DNA of 64,000 nucleotides from Paenactinomyces guangxiensis (GCF_016055185.1 NZ_JAECVR010000016.1:1-64000); one strand, 5' to 3'. Shown: positions 53,467-62,703, numbered from the stretch's first letter. The notes: a model not told the origin generated them from the letters alone. A program made the numbers and translations.

Positions 53467-53743
53467 GTCTGAATTCCTCCTTCATTTTGGATTTACTAAT
53501 ATATATCACGGAAAAACAATTTTTAAACATTTTTATTTGCTAAATTTCAAAATAAGAAATACGCCTTTTTGCCAGGCTAACCAGTTCATATTTAGTAATC
53601 CTGATAAAAATTAGTTAGAATATAATTTTATTTAAAAATAGATTGAATAAATAAAAAAATAATAGTATGCTATTTATATAGATAAATATTTATTAGCAGC
53701 TGCTTCTGTGGATTTAAATTTACCTGTACGGGAGGATTTATTA

Positions 53744-54271
53744 GTGAATGGCATACCAAGCAAAATGATGTTTACACTTCTTTTTGCCCTCGTTATGGTA
53801 TTTGGAGTAGTTGCCGAGGTATATGCATATGGCTGGACCGGCGCCAAACAATGCCACTACTACTACGTAAAATTCCGTTGGGGCGGCAACATATCAAACA
53901 ACCACAAAACTAATTTCAGCGCTGCTTTAAAGAACTGGAATAATGCACAAAACAAAAGACATTTTGTTGGCGATAACAATGCTTCCGGTGTTCTTGATTC
54001 CTACTATTCTTCAACCCAGGGCTACTATGGTACGACAACCTGGACACCGGCGACAGGTTGTATTGATGCCTGGGCGTCCAAAATGAACAAATATTATTAC
54101 GCCACCAGTGACCCGTTCAGCGGCCAGGGGGTTGGCGGACACGAGCTGGGCCATGCACTTGGATTAGGGCATACCAATTATTGGGTGCTCATGAACCCCG
54201 GCCGTGAGATCTATAACGACGTTTGGACTCCCCAGCCGGATGATATTAAAGGTGTCAATAATTTATATTAA
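53744..54271 (+). CDS. Secreted matrixin-like zinc metalloprotease
   Basis: This is a small M10-type (metzincin) protease of 175 residues. A signal peptide (residues 8-29, MMFTLLFALVMVFGVVAEVYA region) is followed by a compact catalytic domain with the zinc motif HELGHALGLGH (133-143) and a Met-turn methionine at about 150 (VLMNP). No propeptide cysteine switch or C-terminal binding domain is seen. The GTG start has gggagga seven bases upstream. It is followed 18 bases later by a second exported protein, so they form an operon. The 270 bases upstream are very AT-rich with no gene. Confidence 0.85.
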   Translation: MNGIPSKMMFTLLFALVMVFGVVAEVYAYGWTGAKQCHYYYVKFRWGGNISNNHKTNFSAALKNWNNAQNKRHFVGDNNASGVLDSYYSSTQGYYGTTTWTPATGCIDAWASKMNKYYYATSDPFSGQGVGGHELGHALGLGHTNYWVLMNPGREIYNDVWTPQPDDIKGVNNLY

Positions 54272-54289
54272 GCAGGGGGGGTTTTTCAT

Positions 54290-54970
54290 TTGAAATCCTT
54301 GCGGTGGCCAATTTTACTGATTGCTTTTGCCGTCATTGGCGGATCGATGACTTATACCTATGTCACTGGTTCCAAAAAGGCTGACCTTTATTTTGCAGGA
54401 AGCCCTGTCCTTGCAAATGGGCTTGAGGATATGTCACAAGCCGCCCCTGCAATTGTGGCCGGCTCATTTCAAAAACATGAATCTACAGTCAACGGAGCCA
54501 GAAATCCGAAGGACCCCTCCAAACCAGCTGCAGACAATTATGAAGAAGTGAACGTTTACACCTTTCAAGTTGACGAGGTTCTCAAAGGAAAAGTGCCTTC
54601 AAAAATAATCAGAGTGGGATATGCAAAAACGATGGAGCTAAACCATCCAAAGTCTAATGGCAAAATTACCATTAAACATCCGTTGCAGGTCCATCCTGCA
54701 ATAGGCCGTAAGTACATTTTGTTCCTAAATGAACCTGACCTGTACACCCATTTCTACACTTCCGCATTTACACCAAGCCTGATTGAAATCAAAGGCAATC
54801 AAACGGTGGAGCTCAAATTGCCGGATAAAGGGCTAAAGCTGCAAAAAATGTCAATGAGCGGAGAAGTAGTCAGTATAGGGGTTGAAGGGTTTCCGGACGA
54901 TTATCAAGACACCGTCTCAGGGATGAGCGTTGCGGAAGTCAAGGATATCGTTCGATCTACCGGCAATTGA
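54290..54970 (+). CDS. Exported hypothetical protein paired with the metalloprotease
   Basis: This 226-residue protein has an N-terminal hydrophobic signal/anchor (WPILLIAFAVIGGSMTYTYV) and a beta-rich body with VYTFQVDEVLKGK, GRKYILFLNEPDLYTHF and TPSLIEIKGNQTVEL. It was not recognised. It starts with TTG preceded by ggggggg at eight bases and is almost certainly co-transcribed with the protease, so a chaperone, inhibitor or substrate role is conceivable but unsupported. Confidence 0.7.
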   Translation: MKSLRWPILLIAFAVIGGSMTYTYVTGSKKADLYFAGSPVLANGLEDMSQAAPAIVAGSFQKHESTVNGARNPKDPSKPAADNYEEVNVYTFQVDEVLKGKVPSKIIRVGYAKTMELNHPKSNGKITIKHPLQVHPAIGRKYILFLNEPDLYTHFYTSAFTPSLIEIKGNQTVELKLPDKGLKLQKMSMSGEVVSIGVEGFPDDYQDTVSGMSVAEVKDIVRSTGN

Positions 54971-55083
54971 TTCAGGCAGGAATGTTTAAGAATCAACAGA
55001 TGTTGCCCGTCATCCAACGTTTTTCTCTACAATAAAAAAGGCTACCAGAAAACTTCTGGTTGACCCTATAAGTTTAAAAATTT

Positions 55084-55112
55084 ATGCTTCTGCTGAAGCA
55101 TGCTTTTTATTT
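55084..55112 (+). terminator. Terminator of the metalloprotease operon
   Basis: The stem atgcttc/gaagcat with loop tgct is followed by gctttttattttt on the plus strand. Another weaker hairpin (accagaa/ttctggt) lies near 55042. Confidence 0.8.
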
Positions 55113-55220
55113 TTAGTGCGTAAATTATACAATTCCAAATTTATCGCTTATATTCCTTTCATCATTCTCTATAGAATCCTGAAGAAAACAATCTTGATAA
55201 AATGCCTTTCAAATTGCTTA

Positions 55221-55370
55221 TTAACGAAGCCCTGCCAGCCTGAGATTATGGAACTTGTCGGTATCACCATCTCCACCATGGATCAAAAGAAGGATTGGAC
55301 CCGAGCCACGTACCTCATAGTAGAGATTCGCTCCAGGTACTTGCAATCTTCCGTTTTTTACTACATTCAT
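55221..55370 (-). pseudogene. Truncated alpha/beta hydrolase
   Basis: A frame of 49 codons with a good ribosome site (ggaagga, seven bases before ATG 55370) encodes the N-terminus of an alpha/beta hydrolase, VPGANLYYEVRGSGPILLLI then HGGDGDTDKFHNL, including the HGG oxyanion motif. It stops abruptly after an unrelated RLAGLR. The catalytic Ser, Asp and His are missing, so this is a broken gene left by deletion or recombination. Confidence 0.75.
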
Positions 55371-55594
55371 TTGTAAATCCTTCCTTTCTGCTTTCATCTC
55401 CCTTAACTTTACAGGACTGGCGCATGATATAAAATGCAGGAAATAACTAAGAAACAAACTCATAATATGCAAAAGCACAGACCATTATTTCCTCAGTGCC
55501 TTGCAATAGATCATATTAACTCCTGCAAGATTCAATAAAATATCTTCAATGTTGGTGGCACCCGCTTTTCATTCGGCCGGCACCACCACAAAAG

Positions 55595-57688
55595 TTACTC
55601 TTTCACGAAAGGAGAGGGACTTCCATACGAAGTGATAAACAATTTATCCCTGGCCCTGGTGCTGGCAACATAGAGCAGAGAGCGTTCCTGCCTGATTTTT
55701 TCTTCTCTTTCTTCCTGATCCTCTATTTTGGTAAATATATCAATCGGGATAATTTTTTCATTGACCCCTGCAAGAAAAACAATCCGAAATTCAAGACCCT
55801 TACTCCTGTGCATGGTCCCGCAGTTTACTCCCCTGTTTTTCAAGTGAGATTCTGTGGTTAGGAGAGAGGCTGTAATTCCGTTGTTCCCCAGAAACTTTTG
55901 GTATTTCTCAACCATTCTTTTGGTTCTGGCAAAAAGGGCTATCTCGCGGGGCAGGATTCCTTCTTCCAACAGTTTTTTTATCTGCTTGAGAATAAACTGC
56001 CTTTCAAGGTTTACATTTTCAAAGTTCACGCAAACCGGTTCTGTCCCTGATATGAGAGATATATCGTCAACAAAATTTTTCCCTCCGTTTAAATCGTCGA
56101 ATTCGATTCCTTTTATCATACGGATCGCCTGTTTCCGGATTTGTTCGGTTGTGCGGTAATTAATGCGCAGCCGTTTGGATCTTTGGCCCCGAACCTCGAT
56201 TCCACAGCGGGAGAGAACGGCAAAGCGGGGATAAATGCGCTGATGGGGGTCTCCGACAATAAAAAGATCATTTCTGTTCTTTGGAACCAGGGCCCTTAAC
56301 AATTTGAATGACTCTTCAGTAAAATCCTGGGCTTCGTCGACAATGGCGGCGCGATAGTTTAATTGTCCCGGATTCTTCTCCAACCACTTTCGGGCCATAC
56401 GGATCATGTCAGGGTATTCGTACCAACCTCTTTGCACCATCTCCCCGCGGACCGCCTCGACCACTTTCCATACCTCTGCGCGTTCTTTTTTGCTTATCTT
56501 CTTTTTCCCGCCTTTGCGTTGCAAACGGAAATATTCCTCCTTCTCTTCAATCCTGTTGGGCTGGATAAACCGGTCATACTCTTTCCGGATCCATTCCATC
56601 CGACTTGAATCGATGCCTAACCTGCTTCCCGCCTGCCGCCAGATTGTTTCCCGGTCCCTGTCACTCTCCATCAGCTTGTTTATTTTCACTCCTGCACAAG
56701 TTTCAACAATCTCTTTGGCTAACCGGTCGATATGAATAACTTTGATCCTTTGTACCTCTTCCGGGGTACACATCGTAGCTAAAAGGTCCTGAATAATGTT
56801 TGCCAGATTGATATTAAAAGTTGTAAAAAGAAGCTTCTCATCCGGCCGCATAAAATCTCTGATTAACTTTCTCGCCCGGTGCAAGGCAACTACTGTTTTC
56901 CCTGTACCGGCTCCCCCAAGCACTTTGACAGGGCCGCTAAAATCTTTTTCTGCCAGTTCCTTTTGACTGGAATGCAAAAATAAGCGCCAGTGATCAAATG
57001 GGTACCGTAAGATCTCTTGCAGTTGAGTATCCGATGAAATCACTGCCACCTGGCTGGATGTATTCAACATGGCTTGAAGAAATGGCTGACCCGGTGCTTG
57101 TTGCTGTCTGCTTCGTTCTGCTTTCTGCTCATTGACAATCTGCAGCACATCCTGATACGATTCCCCCTGAGCAATCCAAAGAAGGGGCGCAAATGTGTCT
57201 TCAGGAATTTCATCCACATACTTGTACAGCTCATCCTCATGTTTTATTTCATATATGACAGGTATAAGGTCTTCAGGAACACCAATGGCGATCAGTTTAT
57301 CTTCTGTATAATCAGAAAACAATCCTTTTACATCGATAGAATCATTGGTTTTCTTATTGCTTGTCCACATTTGCAAAAAGCCGGTCACCTGATTGACTTC
57401 AAAACGTTTCCTTTCTGCCCAGTCGTATGCATTATCATGTTTATCAATCCAGACGAACAGGTTTACATCTTCTTTTTCCGGCCTGACAAGGATGGCCCGA
57501 TATTTTTGGTTCACACGGACAGAATGAACTTTGGAATCAACCGCACCTTTGACCCGTTCAAAATTCAGGCCGTGTGCTTCGGGGTGTTCAGTAAGCTGGT
57601 GAATCATGTTCCAGGCCAATTTTTGAACTTGGGCCGGTACTTGCGCGATAGAGTCAGTAAAGGTTCTGTGAATCGAAATGGTGGTCAT
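55595..57688 (-). CDS. RelE-like domain fused to an SF1 (UvrD-like) helicase
   Basis: This 697-residue protein has two parts. Residues 1 to about 100 resemble a RelE/ParE toxin fold: FTDSIAQVPAQVQKLAWNMI, KVHSVRVNQKYRAILV, then FVWIDKHDNAYDWAERKRFE. After a linker comes an SF1 helicase: Walker A GGAGTGKT (258-265), VDEAQDFTEE, GDPHQRIYPRF, RINYRTTEQI, TMHRSKGLEFRIVFLAG and LLYVASTRARDKLF. Such fusions occur next to restriction systems, but their activity is not established to my knowledge. The ATG at 57688 has aaaggagag upstream. It lies beside decayed hsdM/hsdS. Confidence 0.85.
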   Translation of the reverse strand: MTTISIHRTFTDSIAQVPAQVQKLAWNMIHQLTEHPEAHGLNFERVKGAVDSKVHSVRVNQKYRAILVRPEKEDVNLFVWIDKHDNAYDWAERKRFEVNQVTGFLQMWTSNKKTNDSIDVKGLFSDYTEDKLIAIGVPEDLIPVIYEIKHEDELYKYVDEIPEDTFAPLLWIAQGESYQDVLQIVNEQKAERSRQQQAPGQPFLQAMLNTSSQVAVISSDTQLQEILRYPFDHWRLFLHSSQKELAEKDFSGPVKVLGGAGTGKTVVALHRARKLIRDFMRPDEKLLFTTFNINLANIIQDLLATMCTPEEVQRIKVIHIDRLAKEIVETCAGVKINKLMESDRDRETIWRQAGSRLGIDSSRMEWIRKEYDRFIQPNRIEEKEEYFRLQRKGGKKKISKKERAEVWKVVEAVRGEMVQRGWYEYPDMIRMARKWLEKNPGQLNYRAAIVDEAQDFTEESFKLLRALVPKNRNDLFIVGDPHQRIYPRFAVLSRCGIEVRGQRSKRLRINYRTTEQIRKQAIRMIKGIEFDDLNGGKNFVDDISLISGTEPVCVNFENVNLERQFILKQIKKLLEEGILPREIALFARTKRMVEKYQKFLGNNGITASLLTTESHLKNRGVNCGTMHRSKGLEFRIVFLAGVNEKIIPIDIFTKIEDQEEREEKIRQERSLLYVASTRARDKLFITSYGSPSPFVKE

Positions 57689-57799
57689 AGAAAACTCTCC
57701 TTTCAGAATGATCATTCTTTGTATATTTCTGTAGCAGGCAGAAGCATTTCCGCTTCTGCCTGCATCTGCTCTTTACTTTAAACCAAACAGTACGAAATT

Positions 57800-58029
57800 T
57801 TAATTCTTAACTTCAAATTCGTATGGTTTTAAATTTGGTTTTCGCTGTTTCCTTCCAGATAGATCTTAAAACCGCTATCTGCCCTGATTGCCGGGAAAAC
57901 TACAACTCCTTCACTTGTCGAACCGGGAAGAATGTCTGACCGAAGCTATTGATCCGGATTAACAAAAAACGTTTGCATTTCCTCCTTGGTTACCGGCTTA
58001 TCCTGAGGCTTGGCTGATGCTGATTCCGC
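57800..58029 (-). pseudogene. C-terminal remnant of a DUF4352-like protein
   Basis: Minus-strand frames give EEMQTFFVNPDQ, a stop, then LRSDILPGSTSEGVVVFPAI and FKIYLEGNSEN, a frame change, and LKPYEFEVKN before a stop. This resembles the C-terminal beta strands of telokin-like DUF4352 lipoproteins (a G-V-V-V-F-P-type motif). The N-terminus is replaced by the start of an hsdS gene, so this marks a recombination junction near 58030. Confidence 0.5.
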
Positions 58030-58176
58030 TTTAAATTCGCTATGATAATCAGCAATACCATTTGAAGCCAATACTGGATATTTACCTTTTTTTCTATTCT
58101 TTTTTGGTAAATCGTAACCCCTTTTTAAAGTAACTACATCACCTAATCTAACTTCCTTCCAATCCTCAAAACTCAT
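57946..58176 (-). pseudogene. Truncated type I restriction specificity subunit (hsdS)
   Basis: The frame begins MSFEDWKEVRLGDVVTLKRG, the normal HsdS target-recognition-domain start, and continues to NGIADYHSEFK at about residue 49. There homology stops and a different sequence follows to a stop at 57946. The ATG at 58176 overlaps the ancestral hsdM stop (ATGA), as in intact type I operons. About 350 residues of HsdS are missing. Confidence 0.8.
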
Positions 58177-59650
58177 ACCCAATCCAGATTCTTTCTAATC
58201 TCCTCTTCCAACTCCCGAGATTTGGCAAACTGATCCGCCAACTCACTGGTCTAGCGAACCATCTTATCTGCAAATGGTTCTCCGTCCTCTTCTGTTTCCT
58301 CAATTCCCACATACCGGCCCGGAGTGAGAATATACTCATGCTGCCTGACCTCTGCTAAAGTAGCAGATTTACAGAACCCTTTTACATCCCCATATTCTCC
58401 TGTCTCTTTTTGCACGCGCCATGCGTAATAGGCCCTGGCAATCTTTTGGATATCTTCATCCCTTAACTCCCTTCGCACACGATCCGCCATATGCCCCAAT
58501 TTACGACCATCAATAAAGAGAATTTCCCCTTTACGGTTGCGATGGTTTCTGGCCGCTTCGTTTTTGGTCATCACCCAGACACACACCGGAATCTGCGTAG
58601 AGTAGAAAAGTTGCCCCGGAAGGGTAACAATGGCGTCCACCAAATCATTTTCAATTAAATTTTTACGAATGGCCGCTTCACTGCCGGAGTTGGTAGACAT
58701 CGAACCATTTGCCAGTACAAACGCGGCTGTTCCGCTGGGAGCCAGTTTGGAAACCATGTGCTGAATCCAGGCATAGTTTGCATTTCCAGCCGGGGGAACG
58801 CCATAAAAGGGGGGATTGGCGAGGATATAATCTGCTTTCAGGGTTTTATGCAAGTCCTTATGGAAGGTATCTGCATGGTGCTCTCCCAGATTGTTGTCAA
58901 TCCCGCGAATGGCAAGGTTCATTTTGCAGAGGCGCCAGGTAGTGGGGTTGGACTCCTGTCCGTAAACGGCAACGTCACCAATTCGGCCCTGGTGGGCTTT
59001 GATAAACTCCTGGCTCTGGACGAACATGCCGCCGGAGCCACAGCAGGGGTCATAGATGCGGCCTTTATAGGGCTGGATCATTTCAACCAGAAGTTTTACA
59101 ACTGTGCGGGGGTGTAGAATTGTCCGCCGTTTTTCCCTTCCGCACTGGCAAAGTTATTGAGAAAGTATTCATAGACACGTCCCAGAACATCATGGGACTG
59201 GCTGTCTTTATCGCCCACTTTAAAGGAGAAGAGGTCGATAATTTCGCCCAGTTTGGTTTTGTCTAACTCGGGGCGGGCGTAATCTTTGGGGAGAACGCCT
59301 TTTAGGGACTTATTTTCCCGTTCGATGGCTACCATGGCGCTGTCGATGATTTGCCCGATCTCCGGTTTTTTCGCATTCTCTTTGATATGGGACCAGCGGG
59401 CTTCCCGGGGGACCCAGAAGATATTATTGGCGAGGTATTCATCGGGATCTTCGGGGTCTGACCATTCATCTTTGGACAACTGCTCATACTCTTCTTCAAA
59501 CGCATCGGATATGTATTTTAAAAAGAGCAGCCCCAACACCACATGTTTATATTCCGCGGCATCCATATTGTTTCTCAGTTTGTCGGCCATGCTCCAGAGA
59601 CGCTGTTCAAATCCTAATTCGGCACTGTTGTTATTTGATACTGCATTCAC
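58173..59650 (-). pseudogene. Type I restriction methyltransferase subunit (hsdM), two lesions
   Basis: The N-terminal half (GTG 59650, behind gaggagg) reads [20 protein letters not shown] and ends [10 protein letters not shown]-stop. Adding one C in the C-run at 59108-59112 restores [16 protein letters not shown] and joins it to the second frame, which has the SAM motif [12 protein letters not shown] and the catalytic NPPF. A second lesion is an in-frame TAG at 58251, after which the normal C-terminus TSELADQFAKSRELEEEIRK continues to 58173. Two independent lesions argue for decay rather than a sequencing slip. Confidence 0.85.
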
Positions 59651-59660
59651 TCCGGCCTCC

Positions 59661-61268
59661 TCAGTCAAATAGTTGATCATAAATCTGGCGGCGGTTTTTC
59701 TGCCAGCGCTCTTGTGCCTTACGAACAGTTTCCAGGTAGAGTTGATGTTCCTGCTGGTACTCCTCAACCAGCTTTTGCTGTTCTTCCAAATCGGGCAAAG
59801 GAATCTCCATCTCGCCCAGATCAGCAGGGTTGATATTCATCACGGTTGTCCCCCGCTGGAAGGTTTTGATTAATTGGGTGCCCAGCGGGCTTTCCAAAAA
59901 GATTTTTACATATTCACTCATCACTTTTTTTGAAAAACGAACCACTATAATATTCGCGGAAGCGATCACTTTTTTGGGCAGCTCGCGAACGACCGCCGCT
60001 TTATTTACCGTGCCCCGGCAAGTAATCACCAGGTCCCCCCTTTCCAGTTCGTACCGCCTTACTTTGCGGTACTCTTCATCGATTGTGTCCATCCCATCCC
60101 AGATAATCTCTCCCTCTTCGATGTTGGAGATGTTGAGAACCGATATTTCTCCCGGCTGGATATGGCTTTTCATAATTGACTTTCCGCGAAAAAGTTCGGC
60201 AATCTCTTTTAACTTGACGATCGAGCGGCCGGGTCGGGCCAGGCCGTGAAGAAGATGGTCCCGGTCGTCTGCCAGCAACAGTTCCATGCGCCAGTCTTCC
60301 CGTTCCTGTAACTCCTCCCGGAAGATCTCCTTTTGTACATGCGGGAGAAATTGCCCTTTTTTTAGTTCAAATTCTCCCAGCCGAACCGAATCGACCGGGT
60401 GGCAGGAGATGGTGATCAGATAAGTTTTCATCCCTGTATATGGGCGAAGGGTTCCTTCTGGTAAGGTAAAAATTGACTTTATGTAAAAATGCTGTACAAT
60501 CCAGGCCCTTAACTTTGCAAAAGTGCCGCCGGAAAAGGTAAACCGCGCGGGGACAACAATTTGCAGCTCCCCGTATTCATTCAGCCATTCAAGCAAATGT
60601 TCGGCGGCAATCCCTTCCGATTCTCTCGTAATAAACCTGTCTGTGTCTATATCCGGCTTTAACCCAAATGCTGGCAAAGCAATAATAAGGTCAAATTCCC
60701 GGTTTAGAGGGAAAGGGGTGTAGAGGGAAAAATGAAGCACCTCCACATGGTTGTAAGGCTCAAAAATAAACTTTAACCCCTCGGCCAGCCATTTTTGCTC
60801 AGCAGAGAGAACAAAGTTTTTATCCAAATTTGTTTCGATCAGCTCTGTCAGACCGTGCAGATGTTTATGAGCTTCCGGAATAAAAACCGCCTCAATATGT
60901 CCGGCCATGGCCGATTTGGCAAAATACCCGACCAGGTAATCCGGGCTGACGATGATTCCGGATCGGTCTTTCTGGTAAATTTCTGTTAGAGCCTGAATAA
61001 AGTTGATCTCTTTCCCCGCTTGAAAAAGTTCAAAAAACCAGGTCTGGTCTCCGGGGAAATAACCGAGCGGCCCTTCGGTATTTTCTTTCATTAACTTATA
61101 TAAAGCCTTTTCATCCACGCTCTCCACACTCTGGTATTTTTGTTCGTACGCTTTTCGAGTCATGTGGATCCGCAATAATTCACTGGCGATTTGCTCCCGT
61201 TCGATGATGTCTCTTTGTTTGAGCAGGTCTTTGAAGTAAAAGAGCGTTTCCATATTTTGCGCCACCAT
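59661..61268 (-). CDS. Degenerate HsdM-like / HsdS-like fusion protein
   Basis: This intact 535-residue protein has two parts. Residues 1 to about 340 resemble an N6-adenine methyltransferase in layout ([52 protein letters not shown]). However, the NPPF catalytic motif is replaced by ALPAF (197-201) and the DPxxGSGG SAM loop is absent. Residues 350-535 form one HsdS target-recognition domain with a helical spacer ([34 protein letters not shown]). It is likely a DNA-recognition protein without methyltransferase activity. The ATG has gaggagg. Its stop is 10 bases before hsdM. Confidence 0.8.
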   Translation of the reverse strand: MVAQNMETLFYFKDLLKQRDIIEREQIASELLRIHMTRKAYEQKYQSVESVDEKALYKLMKENTEGPLGYFPGDQTWFFELFQAGKEINFIQALTEIYQKDRSGIIVSPDYLVGYFAKSAMAGHIEAVFIPEAHKHLHGLTELIETNLDKNFVLSAEQKWLAEGLKFIFEPYNHVEVLHFSLYTPFPLNREFDLIIALPAFGLKPDIDTDRFITRESEGIAAEHLLEWLNEYGELQIVVPARFTFSGGTFAKLRAWIVQHFYIKSIFTLPEGTLRPYTGMKTYLITISCHPVDSVRLGEFELKKGQFLPHVQKEIFREELQEREDWRMELLLADDRDHLLHGLARPGRSIVKLKEIAELFRGKSIMKSHIQPGEISVLNISNIEEGEIIWDGMDTIDEEYRKVRRYELERGDLVITCRGTVNKAAVVRELPKKVIASANIIVVRFSKKVMSEYVKIFLESPLGTQLIKTFQRGTTVMNINPADLGEMEIPLPDLEEQQKLVEEYQQEHQLYLETVRKAQERWQKNRRQIYDQLFD

Positions 61269-61374
61269 CTTTCCCTCCTCTCGAACATAGTATATACCTG
61301 GATAGGTGGTATTGACAACAATTATTTTGATATTTTAATACTAAATTTTGATTCGACCTAAAATGCCAAAAAGA

Positions 61375-61413
61375 AAATGGTGCATCGTTTTTTAGATCGC
61401 ACCATTTTTTTAA
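61375..61413. terminator. Bidirectional terminator
   Basis: The stem aaatggtgc/gcaccattt is flanked by A-rich sequence on the left and seven T on the right, about 110 bases upstream of the M/S-fusion gene and past the DUF6155-like remnant. Confidence 0.7.
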
Positions 61414-61448
61414 TCATTGTAAAAGATGTATATTTACATCCATCTAAG

Positions 61449-61811
61449 TTATTCATAAATCATAGCTATATCATCATGAAACCCCCAACCAATTCTACTG
61501 TATTCTCCACCACCGCTTAAATTCTCTTTTCGTATTGCTCATATAATTCTCCAGTCTCTTCATCATTTACCATCTGAATCACAGAGAAATACATGTCTTC
61601 AATACTATCGTAAAAACGTTGATTTATATCTATATAGGTCTTGGTGAATTTTACACCTATTTCCACAAAAAACAGTTTCAACTCTAAACTGTATTTTTTA
61701 AAAATCCCGATCAGCGTATCAAATTTGTTAATCACTTTTTTCGCCTTTCCCAGCCTTAATCCGCGTTCTCTGTGTTTCGGGAAAAATTCATCCTTTATAC
61801 GTTTTATGAAG
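61449..61811 (-). pseudogene. DUF6155-like protein, C-terminal remnant
   Basis: A minus-strand frame without a start codon encodes RIKDEFFPKHRERG, then GKAKKVINKFDTLIG, VEIGVKFTKTYIDINQRFYD and MYFSVIQMVNDEETG to a stop at 61517. After one frame change, IGWGFHDDIAMIYE follows to a stop at 61449. The pattern matches the C-terminal two thirds of small cytosolic proteins I recall as DUF6155. A GTG at 61735 could start a short 72-residue product, but it would lack the N-terminal part. Confidence 0.6.
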
Positions 61812-61901
61812 CTGGTAGAAAGTAATCTCGCTATCGACTGGAAATTCCCTCCTTATAGGAGGATCGATATCTTTAGGTATTACTTTAAATTGATATATCA
61901 T
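61788..61901 (-). pseudogene. pRiA4b ORF-3-like protein, truncated N-terminus
   Basis: ATG 61901 with aaggag eight bases upstream starts MIYQFKVIPKDIDPPIRREF and SEITFYQLHKTYKG, ending after 37 codons. It resembles the N-terminus of the plasmid pRiA4b ORF-3 family (IS1096 TnpR-like). The homology breaks at QLHK, where the DUF6155-like remnant begins in another frame, so two unrelated genes have been joined near 61805. Confidence 0.65.
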
Positions 61902-62021
61902 ATATCTTTACTCCTTCTATCCGTTCATCTTTTTCACTGATTCTTTTAAGAGAAAGTTTAAATTACGATTTTTGTCATTGCCTTGGGCTTTCTTGATAAG
62001 ACATGTCGGAATTTCCTATAT

Positions 62022-62048
62022 GAAAAAGACACCTTTTTTGCAGGTGCC
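62022..62048 (-). terminator. Terminator of the toxin-antitoxin unit
   Basis: The stem ggcacct/aggtgtc with a gcaaaaa loop is followed by five T on the minus strand. Confidence 0.75.
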
Positions 62049-62094
62049 TTGTCAACGCTCTGGTCATCAAATCTCGCAAATCATATACAACCCT

Positions 62095-62488
62095 CTAAAG
62101 TTTGATCAAGTCAATTTCATACTCATCATTAACAAATTTCATATCCTTATCCCTGGAAACGAGGGTGATATTATGTTCAAGAGCAGTAGCTATAATTAAG
62201 GAATCGGGCGTTTTTAACTTTCGTCCTTTTCTTAATTGTCTTTTCTGACAATTCCTGCAGCTCTTGCAATTCGGGAAGTGACATCAATACACCGTCTGGG
62301 ACTGAACAATTTAACTGCCCTTAACTGTTCTTCTGGTTTCAAACCAGTAAAAACCTCACATTCTGTTATAACGGAAAAATATAATCCTAGTTTGTCTTGG
62401 TAAGCTTGATGGGCAAAGTTAATGACTTCTTTTTCATTTACCAGTAAAGCGATGGCTATGTTGTATCCAGCAAATATCCTTTAAGCAT
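62095..62488 (-). pseudogene. PIN-domain (VapC-type) toxin with two frameshifts
   Basis: ATG 62488 overlaps the antitoxin stop by one base (TAATG). The product begins YLLDT, the usual PIN start with catalytic Asp, then hits a stop after ten codons because one A is missing (expected DTNIAIALL). The next frame reads VNEKEVINFAHQAYQDKLGL, ITECEVFTG and RIARAAGIVRKDN to a stop near 62236. The third frame gives LRKGRKLKTPDSLIIATALE, HNITLVSRDKD and a stop at 62095. All PIN acidic residues are present in the pieces, so the toxin was broken recently. Confidence 0.85.
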
Positions 62489-62703
62489 TAGTCCCAATTA
62501 ACTTCCTCCAGCAATTCTTCAGCACGTTCAGGAGTGAGTGTGCCAGCCGCCTCTAAAATATCGTCAATAGAATATTCATCTTCTGCAATCTCAACCGTTT
62601 CTTTACCGAAATCGATGGTAACCCTTTGATTAAAAATATTTAGCCTGGTCAATATTGCTTTCAGTTCCTTGGCTGTTTGATGATCAAGCTTTTTTGGGAT
62701 CAT
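62488..62703 (-). CDS. Antitoxin of a PIN toxin pair
   Basis: This 71-residue acidic protein starts MIPKKLDHQTAKELKAILTR, has IDFGKETVEIAEDEYSIDDI and ends LTPERAEELLEEVNWD. It is directly upstream of and overlaps the PIN toxin gene, which defines it as the likely antitoxin. The ATG at 62703 has agggg upstream; an ATG 24 bases earlier is less well placed. The family could not be named. It is intact while the toxin is broken. Confidence 0.7.
   Translation of the reverse strand: MIPKKLDHQTAKELKAILTRLNIFNQRVTIDFGKETVEIAEDEYSIDDILEAAGTLTPERAEELLEEVNWD

Noticed and set aside
53467-53743. AT-rich stretch as a possible replication or integration site
   Set aside because: No iterons, DnaA-box cluster, tRNA end or flanking repeats were found; it is more simply an AT-rich promoter region of the metalloprotease operon.
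57074-57781. Plus-strand frame of 235 codons
   Set aside because: It runs antisense to the start of the RelE-helicase gene, has no ribosome site and no protein-like conservation; it is a shadow of the real gene.
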